Part shown: positions 1-7,746 of the stretch, one piece after another
Numbering within the stretch: the first letter of the stretch is position 1
Layout of the letters: the number at the start of each line of letters is the position of its first letter
NCBI GenBank assembly: GCA_023230925.1
Contig: JALNWK010000005.1
Span: 16,571 to 80,570 of the forward strand
Reading direction: 5' to 3'
Source of the DNA: Limnochordia bacterium
GTDB taxonomy: Bacteria; Bacillota; Limnochordia; DUMW01
Length of the DNA: 64,000 nt
The notes under the pieces: model-generated
Seen by the model: the letters and a program-made list of their open reading frames with translations, nothing else
Database searches by the model: none
Told to the model about the DNA's origin: nothing
Position numbers and translations under genes: made by a program

Positions 1-162
1 AGTTGTACGAATCTTGTTTTCCGCCTCGGGCTGTCTTCCTACAGCTTCTACTGCCTTACCCGCCGCATATCCTTCACCAATACCTGGTCCGATACCGGCA
101 ATCATGGCCAAGCCGGATCCTATACACACAGAAGCAAGCACAATCGCATTTGTCAGTTCCAT
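1..162 (-). CDS. atpE: F-type ATP synthase subunit c, N-terminal part (cut by window edge)
   Basis: The first 54 residues of the membrane rotor subunit of F-type ATP synthase are visible; the rest lies beyond base 1. The ATG at 162-160 is preceded by a G-rich ribosome binding site. Helix 1 carries the glycine motif AGIGPGIGEGYAAGKA, and the polar loop RQPEA follows at residues 43-47. It follows atpB with an 85-base gap, the usual operon order. A glutamate at residue 30 lies where sodium-type c subunits have glutamine (Q32 in Ilyobacter); Fusobacterium c subunits, known for a two-carboxylate ion site, have glutamate there. The essential helix 2 carboxylate is outside the window, so ion specificity cannot be settled here. 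Confidence 0.93.
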   Translation of the reverse strand, partial: MELTNAIVLASVCIGSGLAMIAGIGPGIGEGYAAGKAVEAVGRQPEAENKIRTT

Positions 163-247
163 ATTCAAACCCCCTTTCCCAGGAAATCTGTGTCTATTTC
201 CAATGCCCAGCAAGGATTCCCTGTTCCCGGGCAGGGAAATGCTTCTT

Positions 248-901
248 TTACAACATTACATCAATGTAGGCGATGGCAAGCAAGGTAAAGACCAACGCTT
301 GGATAGCCCCCATAAATACGCTAAACCAACCCATCACTGGTACTGGCACAACCCAAGGGGCAAACATGTAGATAATCTGAATGATAATTGCGCCTCCGAT
401 CATGTTACCATACAGACGAAAGGAGTGGGACAAGAACTTGCCAATCTCCCCGATAATATTCATCGGCAACATAATGGGATGGGGGTCAAGATACCCTTTA
501 ATATAATGGAGCAGGCCATTTTTCTTAATCGATGCCCCATGGCCAACAATCACTACAATACCTGCTAACATCACAGTAGTTGCCAGGTTTGAGGTGGGGG
601 TGGCAACACCGGGTACAACACCAATCAGATTTGCAATAAGGACAAATAACCCGATACTCATGATTAGTGGAACAAAGGGTAAACCTTTGGTCCCCATCAT
701 GTCTACCACCAGCTTCGCAAATCCTTCCACTATGATTTCGCCTACATTTTGCAGGCCCGAGGGAACCAATGAAAGCTTCCTGGTGGCTAAAAACGCAACC
801 AATAAAATCAGGGCCATCACAATCCACGTTGCCACGACAATGTCACTTACGGGCATCCCTAATATATGGAATACTATGTTTACCTCTGCTGGATTACCCA
901 T
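248..901 (-). CDS. atpB: F-type ATP synthase subunit a
   Basis: Stator subunit a of the FO sector, which forms the ion half-channels next to the c ring. The protein is about 217 residues with five or six hydrophobic helices. The essential arginine is in the motif LSHSFRLYGNMIGG, and the last helix contains QALVFTLLAIAYI. The frame is open to a GTG at 910 and an ATG at 907 that overlaps the stop of atpI. I prefer the ATG at 901, because AGGTG lies six bases before it and would sit directly against the 907 codon. It lies between atpI and atpE in the ATP synthase operon. Confidence 0.95.
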   Translation of the reverse strand: MGNPAEVNIVFHILGMPVSDIVVATWIVMALILLVAFLATRKLSLVPSGLQNVGEIIVEGFAKLVVDMMGTKGLPFVPLIMSIGLFVLIANLIGVVPGVATPTSNLATTVMLAGIVVIVGHGASIKKNGLLHYIKGYLDPHPIMLPMNIIGEIGKFLSHSFRLYGNMIGGAIIIQIIYMFAPWVVPVPVMGWFSVFMGAIQALVFTLLAIAYIDVML

Positions 902-906
902 ATGCA

Positions 907-1329
907 TCACCTACCATGTTGCGGGTCCTTCTTTAGAAAAGATGTGACCCACTCTTCAAAGTATAAGCTATAGATTGCGGGTTTAACCAAAAGAAGGCCC
1001 ACAACTGTAGCCAGGAAACTGATTTCTGAACGTATCAGGGAAACTAGGATGGCGCCACACGCCAGCGCTGCTCTTTGCAGATAGCTAGTCCGGGCATAAC
1101 GGACCGCACTCTTCTTAGATAATTTCAGTTGACGTGTTACAGATAGTTCCAAGGCCCGAAATTGCAGAAGCGCAGTAATCCCGCCTAGCATGAAACCGTA
1201 CACCGCTGTTCGTTGTCTGGCAATTAGTGAAAGGAGAACTAAGAGCGCGCCGAACACCAACATACGCTTTTGCACAGTTCTAATCGTGCATTGATCAGGT
1301 CTTTGCATCCGGTTCGTCTGAGTCATCAT
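907..1329 (-). CDS. atpI: ATP synthase subunit I
   Basis: Small membrane protein of the ATP synthase I-chain family, 140 residues with four hydrophobic helices. Family members assist assembly of the c ring or ion supply to FO and are not part of the finished enzyme. Assignment rests on size, topology (helices near residues 25-40, 45-60, 85-105 and 108-125) and its position directly before atpB, whose start overlaps its stop. Its start overlaps the end of the preceding atpZ-like gene by 35 bases, which suggests translational coupling. Sequence motifs in this family are weak, so the name depends partly on context. Confidence 0.82.
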   Translation of the reverse strand: MMTQTNRMQRPDQCTIRTVQKRMLVFGALLVLLSLIARQRTAVYGFMLGGITALLQFRALELSVTRQLKLSKKSAVRYARTSYLQRAALACGAILVSLIRSEISFLATVVGLLLVKPAIYSLYFEEWVTSFLKKDPQHGR

Positions 1330-1537
1330 CGAGATCCCTAACCAACCTGAATATTACTGTAATCCCTCCAGCAACACCCAAGATCAAGAAGATACCTGTG
1401 AACAAGAACCTTGTTCCCAAGCGAGCATCTAGTAAGCGTCCCAACCAAACCCCAAATAGGGCGCTCAGTACCATGGTCAGGCCAATCTGGGTCATCAAGG
1501 ACAGGTAGTATGCAAGCTGGAATCGCTTTCGGCCCAT
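1295..1537 (-). CDS. atpZ: AtpZ/AtpI-type FO assembly protein
   Basis: Protein of about 80 residues with two hydrophobic helices, of the putative FO-associated AtpZ family that opens many Firmicutes ATP synthase operons. The helices are around QIGLTMVLSALFGVWLG and FLFTGIFLILGVAGGITV, separated by the short basic loop RLLDARLGTR. The frame is open to an ATG at 1558, but GGTGG lies four bases before the ATG at 1537, and the promoter at 1578-1606 would leave a leader of only about 12 bases for the upstream codon, so 1537 is preferred. The tail is acidic (DLDDDSDEPD). Known relatives may act in ion or magnesium transport linked to the synthase; this is not shown here. Confidence 0.82.
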   Translation of the reverse strand: MGRKRFQLAYYLSLMTQIGLTMVLSALFGVWLGRLLDARLGTRFLFTGIFLILGVAGGITVIFRLVRDLDDDSDEPDAKT

Positions 1538-1577
1538 GAATCCACCGCCCTGCTTCATCTAGAGCTCTCATTACATA

Positions 1578-1606
1578 ATAATAGCGTTCTTTCCACTACG
1601 AGTCAA
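1578..1606 (-). promoter_or_regulatory. Sigma-A type promoter of the ATP synthase operon
   Basis: On the minus strand TTGACT (1606-1601) and TATTAT (1583-1578) are separated by exactly 17 bases. Transcription would start near 1571, giving a leader of about 34 bases before the atpZ-like start at 1537. Confidence 0.8.
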
Positions 1607-1638
1607 TACTTCTAGACCATTTGGTCGATTCGTTGCTA

Positions 1639-1673
1639 AACCTTGCCATCTTTAGACTCCACCTGGCAAGGTT
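1639..1673. repeat. Perfect inverted repeat upstream of the ATP synthase promoter
   Basis: AACCTTGCCA at 1639-1648 and its perfect complement TGGCAAGGTT at 1664-1673 enclose a 15-base spacer. No T-run follows on either strand, so it does not look like a simple terminator. It lies about 33 bases upstream of the -35 box of the atp promoter, so a protein-binding operator is possible. Confidence 0.5.
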
Positions 1674-1689
1674 GATTAATCACTAAGGA

Positions 1690-1727
1690 TTAGAATAATA
1701 ACCCCAGCCAAAGAAGCACTGGGGTTA
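1690..1727 (-). terminator. Rho-independent terminator after the 1773-2642 gene
   Basis: TAACCCCAG (1699-1707) pairs with CTGGGGTTA (1719-1727) around an 11-base loop, and on the minus strand the stem is followed by TTATTCTAAT. A second perfect hairpin, CTTACCG-TTTA-CGGTAAG at 1747-1764, lies between it and the stop codon but lacks a T-run. Confidence 0.75.
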
Positions 1728-1772
1728 CTAGTAAGACTATAGGACACTTACCGTTTACGGTAAGATAACACA

Positions 1773-2642
1773 CTAACACTCCACGGATCCGTGATTTAGT
1801 GTGGTCTCCTCTACCTCGTTGACTATCGTCAGTTCTTCAATGTCGACACGTTTGATCTGACCTTGACCCAAACAGATCTGGCGCATTTTCTCTCTGGTAT
1901 ACTTATTTGGTACAGAACCTGTTAGCGTAGCCGTGCAAGTCTCACAATCATACAGGATCTCTATCTTGGAGTTCTTCAATAGCCCTTCCTGGCGGAACAC
2001 ATCCCGTAAACCCCATTCCATTTCCCGATCCTTGCATTCCTCCCCTAATTTGCGTAACAGTCGATTATCAAAGTAGCGCCACAGCCAATAGAATAATAGG
2101 CCCGAGATAATCCAAAGGGGAATCAATATAATGCCAATATCACCAATACCAATGAGAAAAACCGCAATCATGGTCACAATAGGAACTACTATGGCAGCGG
2201 TGATTGTATCATAGCCCATCTTAACTGGCCCACCCCGATAGTCAAAGGTAGGATAGAAGAAGGCATGTTTTAAACCGGACTGTCTGCGCAGAAAGGCTAG
2301 GGCCACACCAAATCCCCCAACCAATAGCGCTAGCCACCAGGTATTCTTAAGATACGCAAGGATGGAGTTAATTGTCTGGATTCGATACTCCCGAATTTGC
2401 CACTGAACTGTATCGCCAATCAGTTCTATGCCAATACGTAACAACCCATATAAGGCGATAAAGATCACCGGTAAGATCATGATGATAATTCCGGCAAGAA
2501 AGCCAGAGATCACCAGAGTCTTTGTGGGTGAATAAGTGGCCAGAATATCATCAGCAAAGGCCTGGGTATTCACCTTTTTTACATCTTCAATAGAATCATA
2601 AAACACAGCCCGTTTTCTTGCTTTGGGATGATCCCTTTTCAT
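1773..2642 (-). CDS. Membrane protein of unknown function with a BON-like C-terminal domain
   Basis: I do not recognise this family. The 289-residue protein has a charged cytoplasmic N-terminus, two long hydrophobic segments near residues 42-75, one near 100-115, and two more near 145-185. A soluble tail follows. The tail (about residues 220-270) has the pattern of a BON fold, with a strand, an LTGSVPNKYTREK turn and a helix ending in a hydrophobic strand. It includes a CETC pair that could bind metal or form a disulfide. BON domains usually bind membranes or lipids. GAGGTG lies eight bases before the ATG. The gene stands alone and ends in a terminator at 1690-1727. Confidence 0.7.
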   Translation of the reverse strand: MKRDHPKARKRAVFYDSIEDVKKVNTQAFADDILATYSPTKTLVISGFLAGIIIMILPVIFIALYGLLRIGIELIGDTVQWQIREYRIQTINSILAYLKNTWWLALLVGGFGVALAFLRRQSGLKHAFFYPTFDYRGGPVKMGYDTITAAIVVPIVTMIAVFLIGIGDIGIILIPLWIISGLLFYWLWRYFDNRLLRKLGEECKDREMEWGLRDVFRQEGLLKNSKIEILYDCETCTATLTGSVPNKYTREKMRQICLGQGQIKRVDIEELTIVNEVEETTLNHGSVEC

Positions 2643-2734
2643 CTATGCTTCACCTCAAAACAATAATCTAATGGATACACCATTTCTATTTTACACAGCC
2701 AACCGCAAAATCCTGCTGATTCTCTAACTCCCTA

Positions 2735-3952
2735 CTACTGGAAAGAAAGGGCAAAGTCCCTGAGTCCCTCTACTTCAACTAGGAGAGTCTGTACAGCCCA
2801 TGGCACGCCAAAATCCGAGAACAATACCCTCTTCTCACTAGCCTGATCCATGATCTGTGTTATATCAGCGATTGTCGTTGCCACTGTATTGCCCTCCGGT
2901 GCTCTTATGACATATTCTGACGGCAAAGGGACAACCCTTCTTGCCGAGAGGTAGGCACCGTTTAGGCCACGTACAAAGGGCTCCGTATCCTCAATGGAGC
3001 AGTATATTGGAACATCAAAGGCAATTCCATCCAGGAAGTTCGTGAAGATGAGGTAGTTTTCATCTTCCGGGGGATACTCCCATTGTTCCACCTTACCATT
3101 GCGTTTTTCGATAGTAACCACTGGTGGATAGGACCTAAGAAAGGTTGCTGTCCCTTCGGTACAGTAGATTTTGATATGCGGTGTCTCATCGATAGGAGCA
3201 CATACCGTTGAGTAGAAATACACCTCTACGTCATTGCCAGTCCGTGCAAAGACTGCGTTTGTGTCTTCACCCTCAATAGGATGAGCCCGATAAAACTCTG
3301 CCTTCACAGACTTAGGAGCAGCAAACCCTCCGACCTTTGATGATGCTAAAAACAAACAATTGTTAAACACGTGGGAAAGTGGATTACTTAGGGGGCCATC
3401 CAAGACATAGGTACCATTGATCATCAACCTACCAGCCCAATTGGCCCGCTCATAGTACGAGTCTGGCCTCTTCCACTTTCCGACACCCACAACCTGCTTT
3501 ACCTGCCCTAGTTCACCGCTAACTAGATACTCCTGCAACTTACGCAAAGCAGTACTCGCTATTTGCTGAAAACCTACCGCGCAAATACGCTTTGTTTCCT
3601 TTGCTTTCTTCTTTAGTGCCAGAAGCTCCTGTATCAAGACTGTTGGTGGTTTCTCCAGGAACACATGGATTCCCCGCTCTAAAGCCGCTATTGCCATCTC
3701 ATAGTGAAAGGGGATCGGCGTAGCAATAGTAACGGCATCTAGTTTTTCACAATCCAACATACAGATATAATCCTGGTACACTTGTACTCCATTGGACCGA
3801 AGTGTTTCTACCTGTGAAACATTTGCCTGGGGATATTTCTCGGCAACAGCGACTAACTGAGCCCGTCCATCGTCCTCAGCCTTTTCCACCAACCGCAGGT
3901 GTTCCTTCCCGAATCCGCCAATACCGATAATCCCAATCCTCAATCGTTTCAA
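2735..3952 (-). CDS. Gfo/Idh/MocA-family NAD(P)-dependent oxidoreductase
   Basis: Predicted dehydrogenase of 405 residues acting on a sugar or sugar-like substrate. The N-terminal Rossmann fold has the dinucleotide motif GIIGIGGFGKEH near residues 8-19, and the family motif EKPPTV (usually EKP) lies near residue 100. The C-terminal half has the mixed alpha/beta fold that holds the substrate, including the variable segment around WAGRL. It follows the glycosyltransferase 3970-4647 by 17 bases, so the two probably form one transcript from the promoter at 4678-4706. The substrate cannot be read from sequence; a role in making or modifying a glycan is inference from the neighbour. Confidence 0.88.
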   Translation of the reverse strand: MKRLRIGIIGIGGFGKEHLRLVEKAEDDGRAQLVAVAEKYPQANVSQVETLRSNGVQVYQDYICMLDCEKLDAVTIATPIPFHYEMAIAALERGIHVFLEKPPTVLIQELLALKKKAKETKRICAVGFQQIASTALRKLQEYLVSGELGQVKQVVGVGKWKRPDSYYERANWAGRLMINGTYVLDGPLSNPLSHVFNNCLFLASSKVGGFAAPKSVKAEFYRAHPIEGEDTNAVFARTGNDVEVYFYSTVCAPIDETPHIKIYCTEGTATFLRSYPPVVTIEKRNGKVEQWEYPPEDENYLIFTNFLDGIAFDVPIYCSIEDTEPFVRGLNGAYLSARRVVPLPSEYVIRAPEGNTVATTIADITQIMDQASEKRVLFSDFGVPWAVQTLLVEVEGLRDFALSFQ

Positions 3953-3969
3953 CTAGAAGTCTCCTCCTC

Positions 3970-4647
3970 CTACCTAGACACAGTCTTTCCTGGGGAGAGA
4001 TACGTTTCATAGTTCCGCCGCATATGCAGTACTTCCTTATACATTTGCGCCCGGGACTTTACTCCCCGCCGGAAACCGTACTTGCGTTCCTTCATCCAAT
4101 GGCTGATACCATACAAGTCCAGATAGCTGTAGGGAGCTTCATACATCTGGGCTGCCTGGTTCATCAAAACCTCTACGCCGAATCGAACTGGTCTTAGGTC
4201 TGGAAGCATCTCAATGAATGCTCTAGTTAGCGCCCTTTGACCATTTAGGACTGGAAAATAGCGTTGCGCAAGATCAACGAGGATAAACCCTTTGACAAAA
4301 CGACCAATGGACATCTGGTTACTTTCCTCGAGCACCCCATCAAGAAGCATATTAATGTGATTTTGATGTAAACCGATCAAATCTGCGTCTAAAAACAGGA
4401 ATATGTCGGCATCCTTAGCATAATCTAGCCCGCTCTGCAAAGCCGCACCCTTACCTAAATTCTCCTCGTGACGAAGTACCGTCACTGGGTAGGAACCTGC
4501 CACTGTTGCTGTATCATCTGCGGATCCATCGTCTATGACAACAACCTCATCAATTCGGTTATGCCCGGTTAGCACATCTAGTACCACACCTATGCGTGGT
4601 GCTTCATCATAGGCTGGTACTAGGGCGACTACTTTTTTAGCACACAT
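3970..4647 (-). CDS. Family 2 glycosyltransferase
   Basis: GT-A fold glycosyltransferase of about 225 residues. Motifs in order: VVALVPAYDE at the nucleotide-sugar binding start, VVVIDDGSADDT, a GKGAALQSG segment, and the metal-binding FLDADL near residue 95. There is no C-terminal membrane segment, so it is probably soluble or peripheral. The frame is open to 4716, but GGGAG lies eight bases before the ATG at 4647, and the promoter at 4678-4706 would start transcription near 4671, so 4647 is chosen. It resembles the short soluble GT2 proteins that act on sugar lipids or glycerate; the acceptor is unknown. It is cotranscribed with the downstream oxidoreductase. Confidence 0.88.
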   Translation of the reverse strand: MCAKKVVALVPAYDEAPRIGVVLDVLTGHNRIDEVVVIDDGSADDTATVAGSYPVTVLRHEENLGKGAALQSGLDYAKDADIFLFLDADLIGLHQNHINMLLDGVLEESNQMSIGRFVKGFILVDLAQRYFPVLNGQRALTRAFIEMLPDLRPVRFGVEVLMNQAAQMYEAPYSYLDLYGISHWMKERKYGFRRGVKSRAQMYKEVLHMRRNYETYLSPGKTVSR

Positions 4648-4677
4648 TCTCAAATCTCCCATATTCTCATCCTGTAC

Positions 4678-4706
4678 ATTATACAAAACCACATGCAGCT
4701 TTGCAA
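4678..4706 (-). promoter_or_regulatory. Sigma-A type promoter for the glycosyltransferase/oxidoreductase pair
   Basis: TTGCAA (4706-4701) and a perfect TATAAT (4683-4678) on the minus strand are 17 bases apart, giving a start near 4671, about 24 bases before the ATG at 4647. Confidence 0.78.
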
Positions 4707-4847
4707 TACGCAGCAATGCTACCCGACCATGCCGCGCCCCTAAAACGACAACAAGTTAGAACAAGACAACTTTCCGTAAACACCAAGGAGGAAATAGACC
4801 GATCCGTGGCTAATTGCTATTGTATTAAGCATAAGGAGGGTAAAACC

Positions 4848-5381
4848 GTGACCAAATCCTACGGCCTTGTAATTGGCAGTATCCTTATTTTCGCATTGTT
4901 TACGCTAGCCTTGTTTCCTAATCCCAAAGAGGAGAACTTACCTGTGGAACGCCTACTAGACTTTTCTCTGGAGTCGGTCCATAGCCTTGAAATCTTTGAT
5001 GCCCCAACTGGCGAAACCATCTCACTTACCAAAAGGGGCGGACTTTGGTATTTCGGGAATAAGAAGCTCCGTGACGAGTACATCACCGATCTACTTGCAC
5101 TGCTTCAGGAAATAAGTGCAAAGGTTAGTACCGACGCATCGACCTCTGATCAGGACAATAACCCTATTTTCCGGATCACCCTCCAAACAGAAACGGGGGC
5201 AACCCTTTGGCTTACCGTGGGCGAAAGAGTATCCAAGTCGGTCTACTGCACCCGTACATCCCAATCATCGGAACTGTATCTACTGGACGAGTATTCCCTC
5301 TGGCAGCTTAGGGACCTACTAAATCAGGCCCTTATGGTGGAACCACTGTTTCACTCCCCATTACAGCAATTCGCGCCATAA
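4848..5381 (+). CDS. Membrane-anchored DUF4340-like protein
   Basis: Protein of 177 residues with one N-terminal membrane helix (about residues 6-22) followed by an extracytoplasmic domain. That domain resembles DUF4340: a strand pattern around SLEIFDAPTGETISL, the LTKRGGLWYF segment and a helix of the form ITDLLALLQEISA. DUF4340 proteins often accompany Gld-type ABC transporters, but none is nearby. The frame is open from 4701, but AAGGAGGG lies just before the GTG at 4848, and upstream codons have no comparable site. It is divergent from the glycosyltransferase gene. Function unknown; the family match is by pattern only. Confidence 0.65.
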   Translation: MTKSYGLVIGSILIFALFTLALFPNPKEENLPVERLLDFSLESVHSLEIFDAPTGETISLTKRGGLWYFGNKKLRDEYITDLLALLQEISAKVSTDASTSDQDNNPIFRITLQTETGATLWLTVGERVSKSVYCTRTSQSSELYLLDEYSLWQLRDLLNQALMVEPLFHSPLQQFAP

Positions 5382-5421
5382 AGGCCTCAAAAATACTATT
5401 TCCCCGTTAACTGAAGCAATC

Positions 5422-5601
5422 TTACAAACGCTTCTTTTCCTCTGCCAACTCACGCTTCAGCTCGACGATCTTTTGTCTTTGCTCAACCATGAGCTTCTTC
5501 TTGATACTCTCCCGTTCATACTCGGTATTCCTGATCTCTTCTAATTTGGCTTCGGCGTCCTCTAATTCACGTTCCAGCATTCGGACACGAGGTCTACGCA
5601 A
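5422..5601 (-). CDS. Small coiled-coil protein of unknown function
   Basis: Predicted 59-residue, highly charged protein that is almost entirely heptad-like helix (LERELEDAEAKLEEI and later IVELKRELAEEKKRL). The frame is open to 5688, but AAGGAGGTG lies six bases before a TTG at 5601, an almost perfect ribosome binding site, so the short form is preferred. It has no signal peptide or membrane segment. It lies just downstream of the terminator at 5733-5770 and converges with the DUF4340-like gene. No family was recognised; the strong ribosome binding site is the main reason for calling it real. Confidence 0.55.
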   Translation of the reverse strand: MRRPRVRMLERELEDAEAKLEEIRNTEYERESIKKKLMVEQRQKIVELKRELAEEKKRL

Positions 5602-5970
5602 GGTAGCCACCTCCTTTCCAACAGGCCTTCCCTGCAAGAAGACCCTCTTAGTTATTTTATTCGAGACAAAGAAACCAATCTCCTGCAAAAGGCGCCACAG
5701 GCATTCAGCCAGATAGCTCTTCCGATATAAAATATAAAGGACCTATTGCTCTCGCACTAGGCCCTTTATACCAGATTTCCATTGTCCTCGAACGGCGGGG
5801 TTATCCACCCATGCCGTCCAGTCGTTGATCGCTCACCTCCCCACCTCCCGTTCTCACATCAAGGCCCCACCTATTTGCCTTCTCTAAACCCAAGATTCTT
5901 AATCTAACTGAACGGGATTTTTGATAGCATGTTCATTGTAGCATAGGGATGTTAACAAACTGTTAAGAGG
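5602..5970. other. Intergenic region between the sensor kinase and the small coiled-coil gene
   Basis: It holds the ribosome binding site of the small gene and the terminator at 5733-5770. A very short minus-strand frame near 5830 has a purine-rich site before GTG and would encode only 11 residues; it is not called. Nothing else was recognised. Confidence 0.5.
5733..5770 (-). terminator. Terminator after the two-component operon
   Basis: TATAAAGG (5733-5740) pairs with CCTTTATA (5763-5770), and the stem extends inward with CCTA/TAGG after one mismatch. On the minus strand it is followed by a TTTTATAT run. It would end the transcript of the sensor kinase gene that stops at 5971. Confidence 0.6.
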
Positions 5971-7746
5971 CTATGAAATCATCCTTAACGGAAAGGAGAA
6001 ACTGAACTTAGTACCTACATCAGGCTTGCTTTGTACTGAAATGATCAGCCCATGAGCATCCAGAATAGACTTGACAATGGCAAGGCCTAGACCTGTACCA
6101 TCTCGTCTGGTACGGGACCGATCTGCTTTGAAGAATCTTTCAAAAATAAGGGGTAGCTCGTCGGGTAAAATACCGCAGCCGGTATCTTCGACCTCAATCA
6201 TTACCCCTTCGGCTCGATCACACACCCGCACATATATGTCGCCGTCCGCTGGGGTAAACTTGATCGCATTATCCACGAGGTTGAGTAGTACCTGTCTAAT
6301 CCGCTTCTCGTCCCCAACCACCACACGCTTTGCACCGGGTAGACTCCGGTGTAGCCTCACCATTTTGCTATCAGCAAGAACCCCCAGTTGGTTACAGACA
6401 TCATCCACCACTGCCACGATATCAAAGGGCTCCAATTCCAGATTGAGCTGTCCCGCCTCAAGACGTGAAAAATCAAGTAACTCATCGATTAGCTTCGATA
6501 GGCGAAGGGTTTCGTCCTGGATTATCCGCAAGTACCGACCCACGGACTCGGAATCGGTAACGGTACCATCAATAACAGGCTGCAAATAACCAGCTATTGC
6601 AGTTAAGGGGGTCCGAAGCTCGTGGGAGACATTGGCAAAGAAATCCCTCCGTAGTTGTTCTGTCTGATGCAGCTGGCTAATATCATGCAGTAGAATAACT
6701 ACGCCACCGATGGCTCCGCTGGTATCGTGGATCGGTGATGCAATGATCATAAGAGCTTTTTGTGGTGTAAGATTTACCGTCTGCGTTACCACCGCATCTT
6801 CAGTCATCACCCGGTGATAAAGCTCTGGCATTTCGGCTAGAGAGACGGACTCACAGAGCTTTGTGCCGATGGGTAAATCAACATCCTCCTTAATCCAACG
6901 TCGGGCCGGAGCATTTACGAGAAGAATCCTCCCTTGGGGATCAACCGCAATCACTCCCTCACTAATACTAAAGATCATGCTCTCAAATTTAGCCTTTTCC
7001 TGGTGAAGGGCATCGATAGTATTCTGAAGTCGGCTTGCCAAATAGTTAAAAGAGCGCCCTAGCTCACCAATCTCGTCTTCCTGCTCAACCGATACTCTTC
7101 GACTAAAGTCCCCTTCCGCCATGGCCAACGCCGCACCATGCATCTGTCGCAAGGGAGAAGAGAAAGTACGGGACAGGTAAAGGCCCAAACCAAAGGCTAG
7201 GGTAATCGACAATAAGGCCCCAAGCAATATGAAGTGTCTCACCTGGCTGACCGTCTGGGAAACACCCACAACAGGAGAGTGGAGAAAAACTGCCCCGAGT
7301 ACTGTATCGGATCCGGTACCAAGAATAGGAAGACCAACTGTGAGCATGGGCTCGGAGAAGTACTTTGATTGTCCCCGATTAGTAATGGTTCTACCCAGGA
7401 GCACCTCCTGTAGATCGCCACTACTTAACTGAAAACCTTCCCAATCGAAGCCCTCTTGGCTGGCGGCAATGATCAAGCCTTGTCGATTCACAATCCAAAC
7501 CCGGGCATCTATGAAACTATCCATAGCCCGGAGCACACTGAAAATCGCTGGATCAAAGGAGGTACGTACCACTAGGTGACCCACCACCTTGACCAGCTCC
7601 TGCCCTTTATCTAATAGTTCTTGTTCCTTTGCGGTAAAAAAGTAATTTTCCAACAAATGTGATAAGCAGAAACCCAAAGTAGAGAGGGTCACTAGAATAA
7701 TGGCCACATAGGTAGACATTAATTTCCCGAAGACAGTCTTAACCAC
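5971..7746 (-). CDS. PhoR/WalK-type sensor histidine kinase
   Basis: Membrane sensor kinase of 591 residues. Order of parts: membrane helix at about 11-31, extracytoplasmic sensor domain 32-170, second helix 172-192, HAMP linker 195-245, PAS-like domain 255-355, HisKA dimerisation helix with the phosphorylated His 375 in NVSHELRTPLTA, and an ATPase domain. The ATPase domain has the N box (LLNLVDNAIKFTP), G1 (VEDTGCGI), F box and G2 (DGTGLGLAI). It overlaps the end of the response regulator gene by eight bases, so the two are coupled. The layout matches PhoR, WalK and ResE kinases, so the signal (phosphate or envelope state) cannot be named from sequence. Confidence 0.93.
   Translation of the reverse strand: MVKTVFGKLMSTYVAIILVTLSTLGFCLSHLLENYFFTAKEQELLDKGQELVKVVGHLVVRTSFDPAIFSVLRAMDSFIDARVWIVNRQGLIIAASQEGFDWEGFQLSSGDLQEVLLGRTITNRGQSKYFSEPMLTVGLPILGTGSDTVLGAVFLHSPVVGVSQTVSQVRHFILLGALLSITLAFGLGLYLSRTFSSPLRQMHGAALAMAEGDFSRRVSVEQEDEIGELGRSFNYLASRLQNTIDALHQEKAKFESMIFSISEGVIAVDPQGRILLVNAPARRWIKEDVDLPIGTKLCESVSLAEMPELYHRVMTEDAVVTQTVNLTPQKALMIIASPIHDTSGAIGGVVILLHDISQLHQTEQLRRDFFANVSHELRTPLTAIAGYLQPVIDGTVTDSESVGRYLRIIQDETLRLSKLIDELLDFSRLEAGQLNLELEPFDIVAVVDDVCNQLGVLADSKMVRLHRSLPGAKRVVVGDEKRIRQVLLNLVDNAIKFTPADGDIYVRVCDRAEGVMIEVEDTGCGILPDELPLIFERFFKADRSRTRRDGTGLGLAIVKSILDAHGLIISVQSKPDVGTKFSFSFPLRMIS

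Noticed and set aside
14..568. Plus-strand open frame over atpE and atpB
   Set aside because: Antisense to two clear ATP synthase genes, with no matching protein features.
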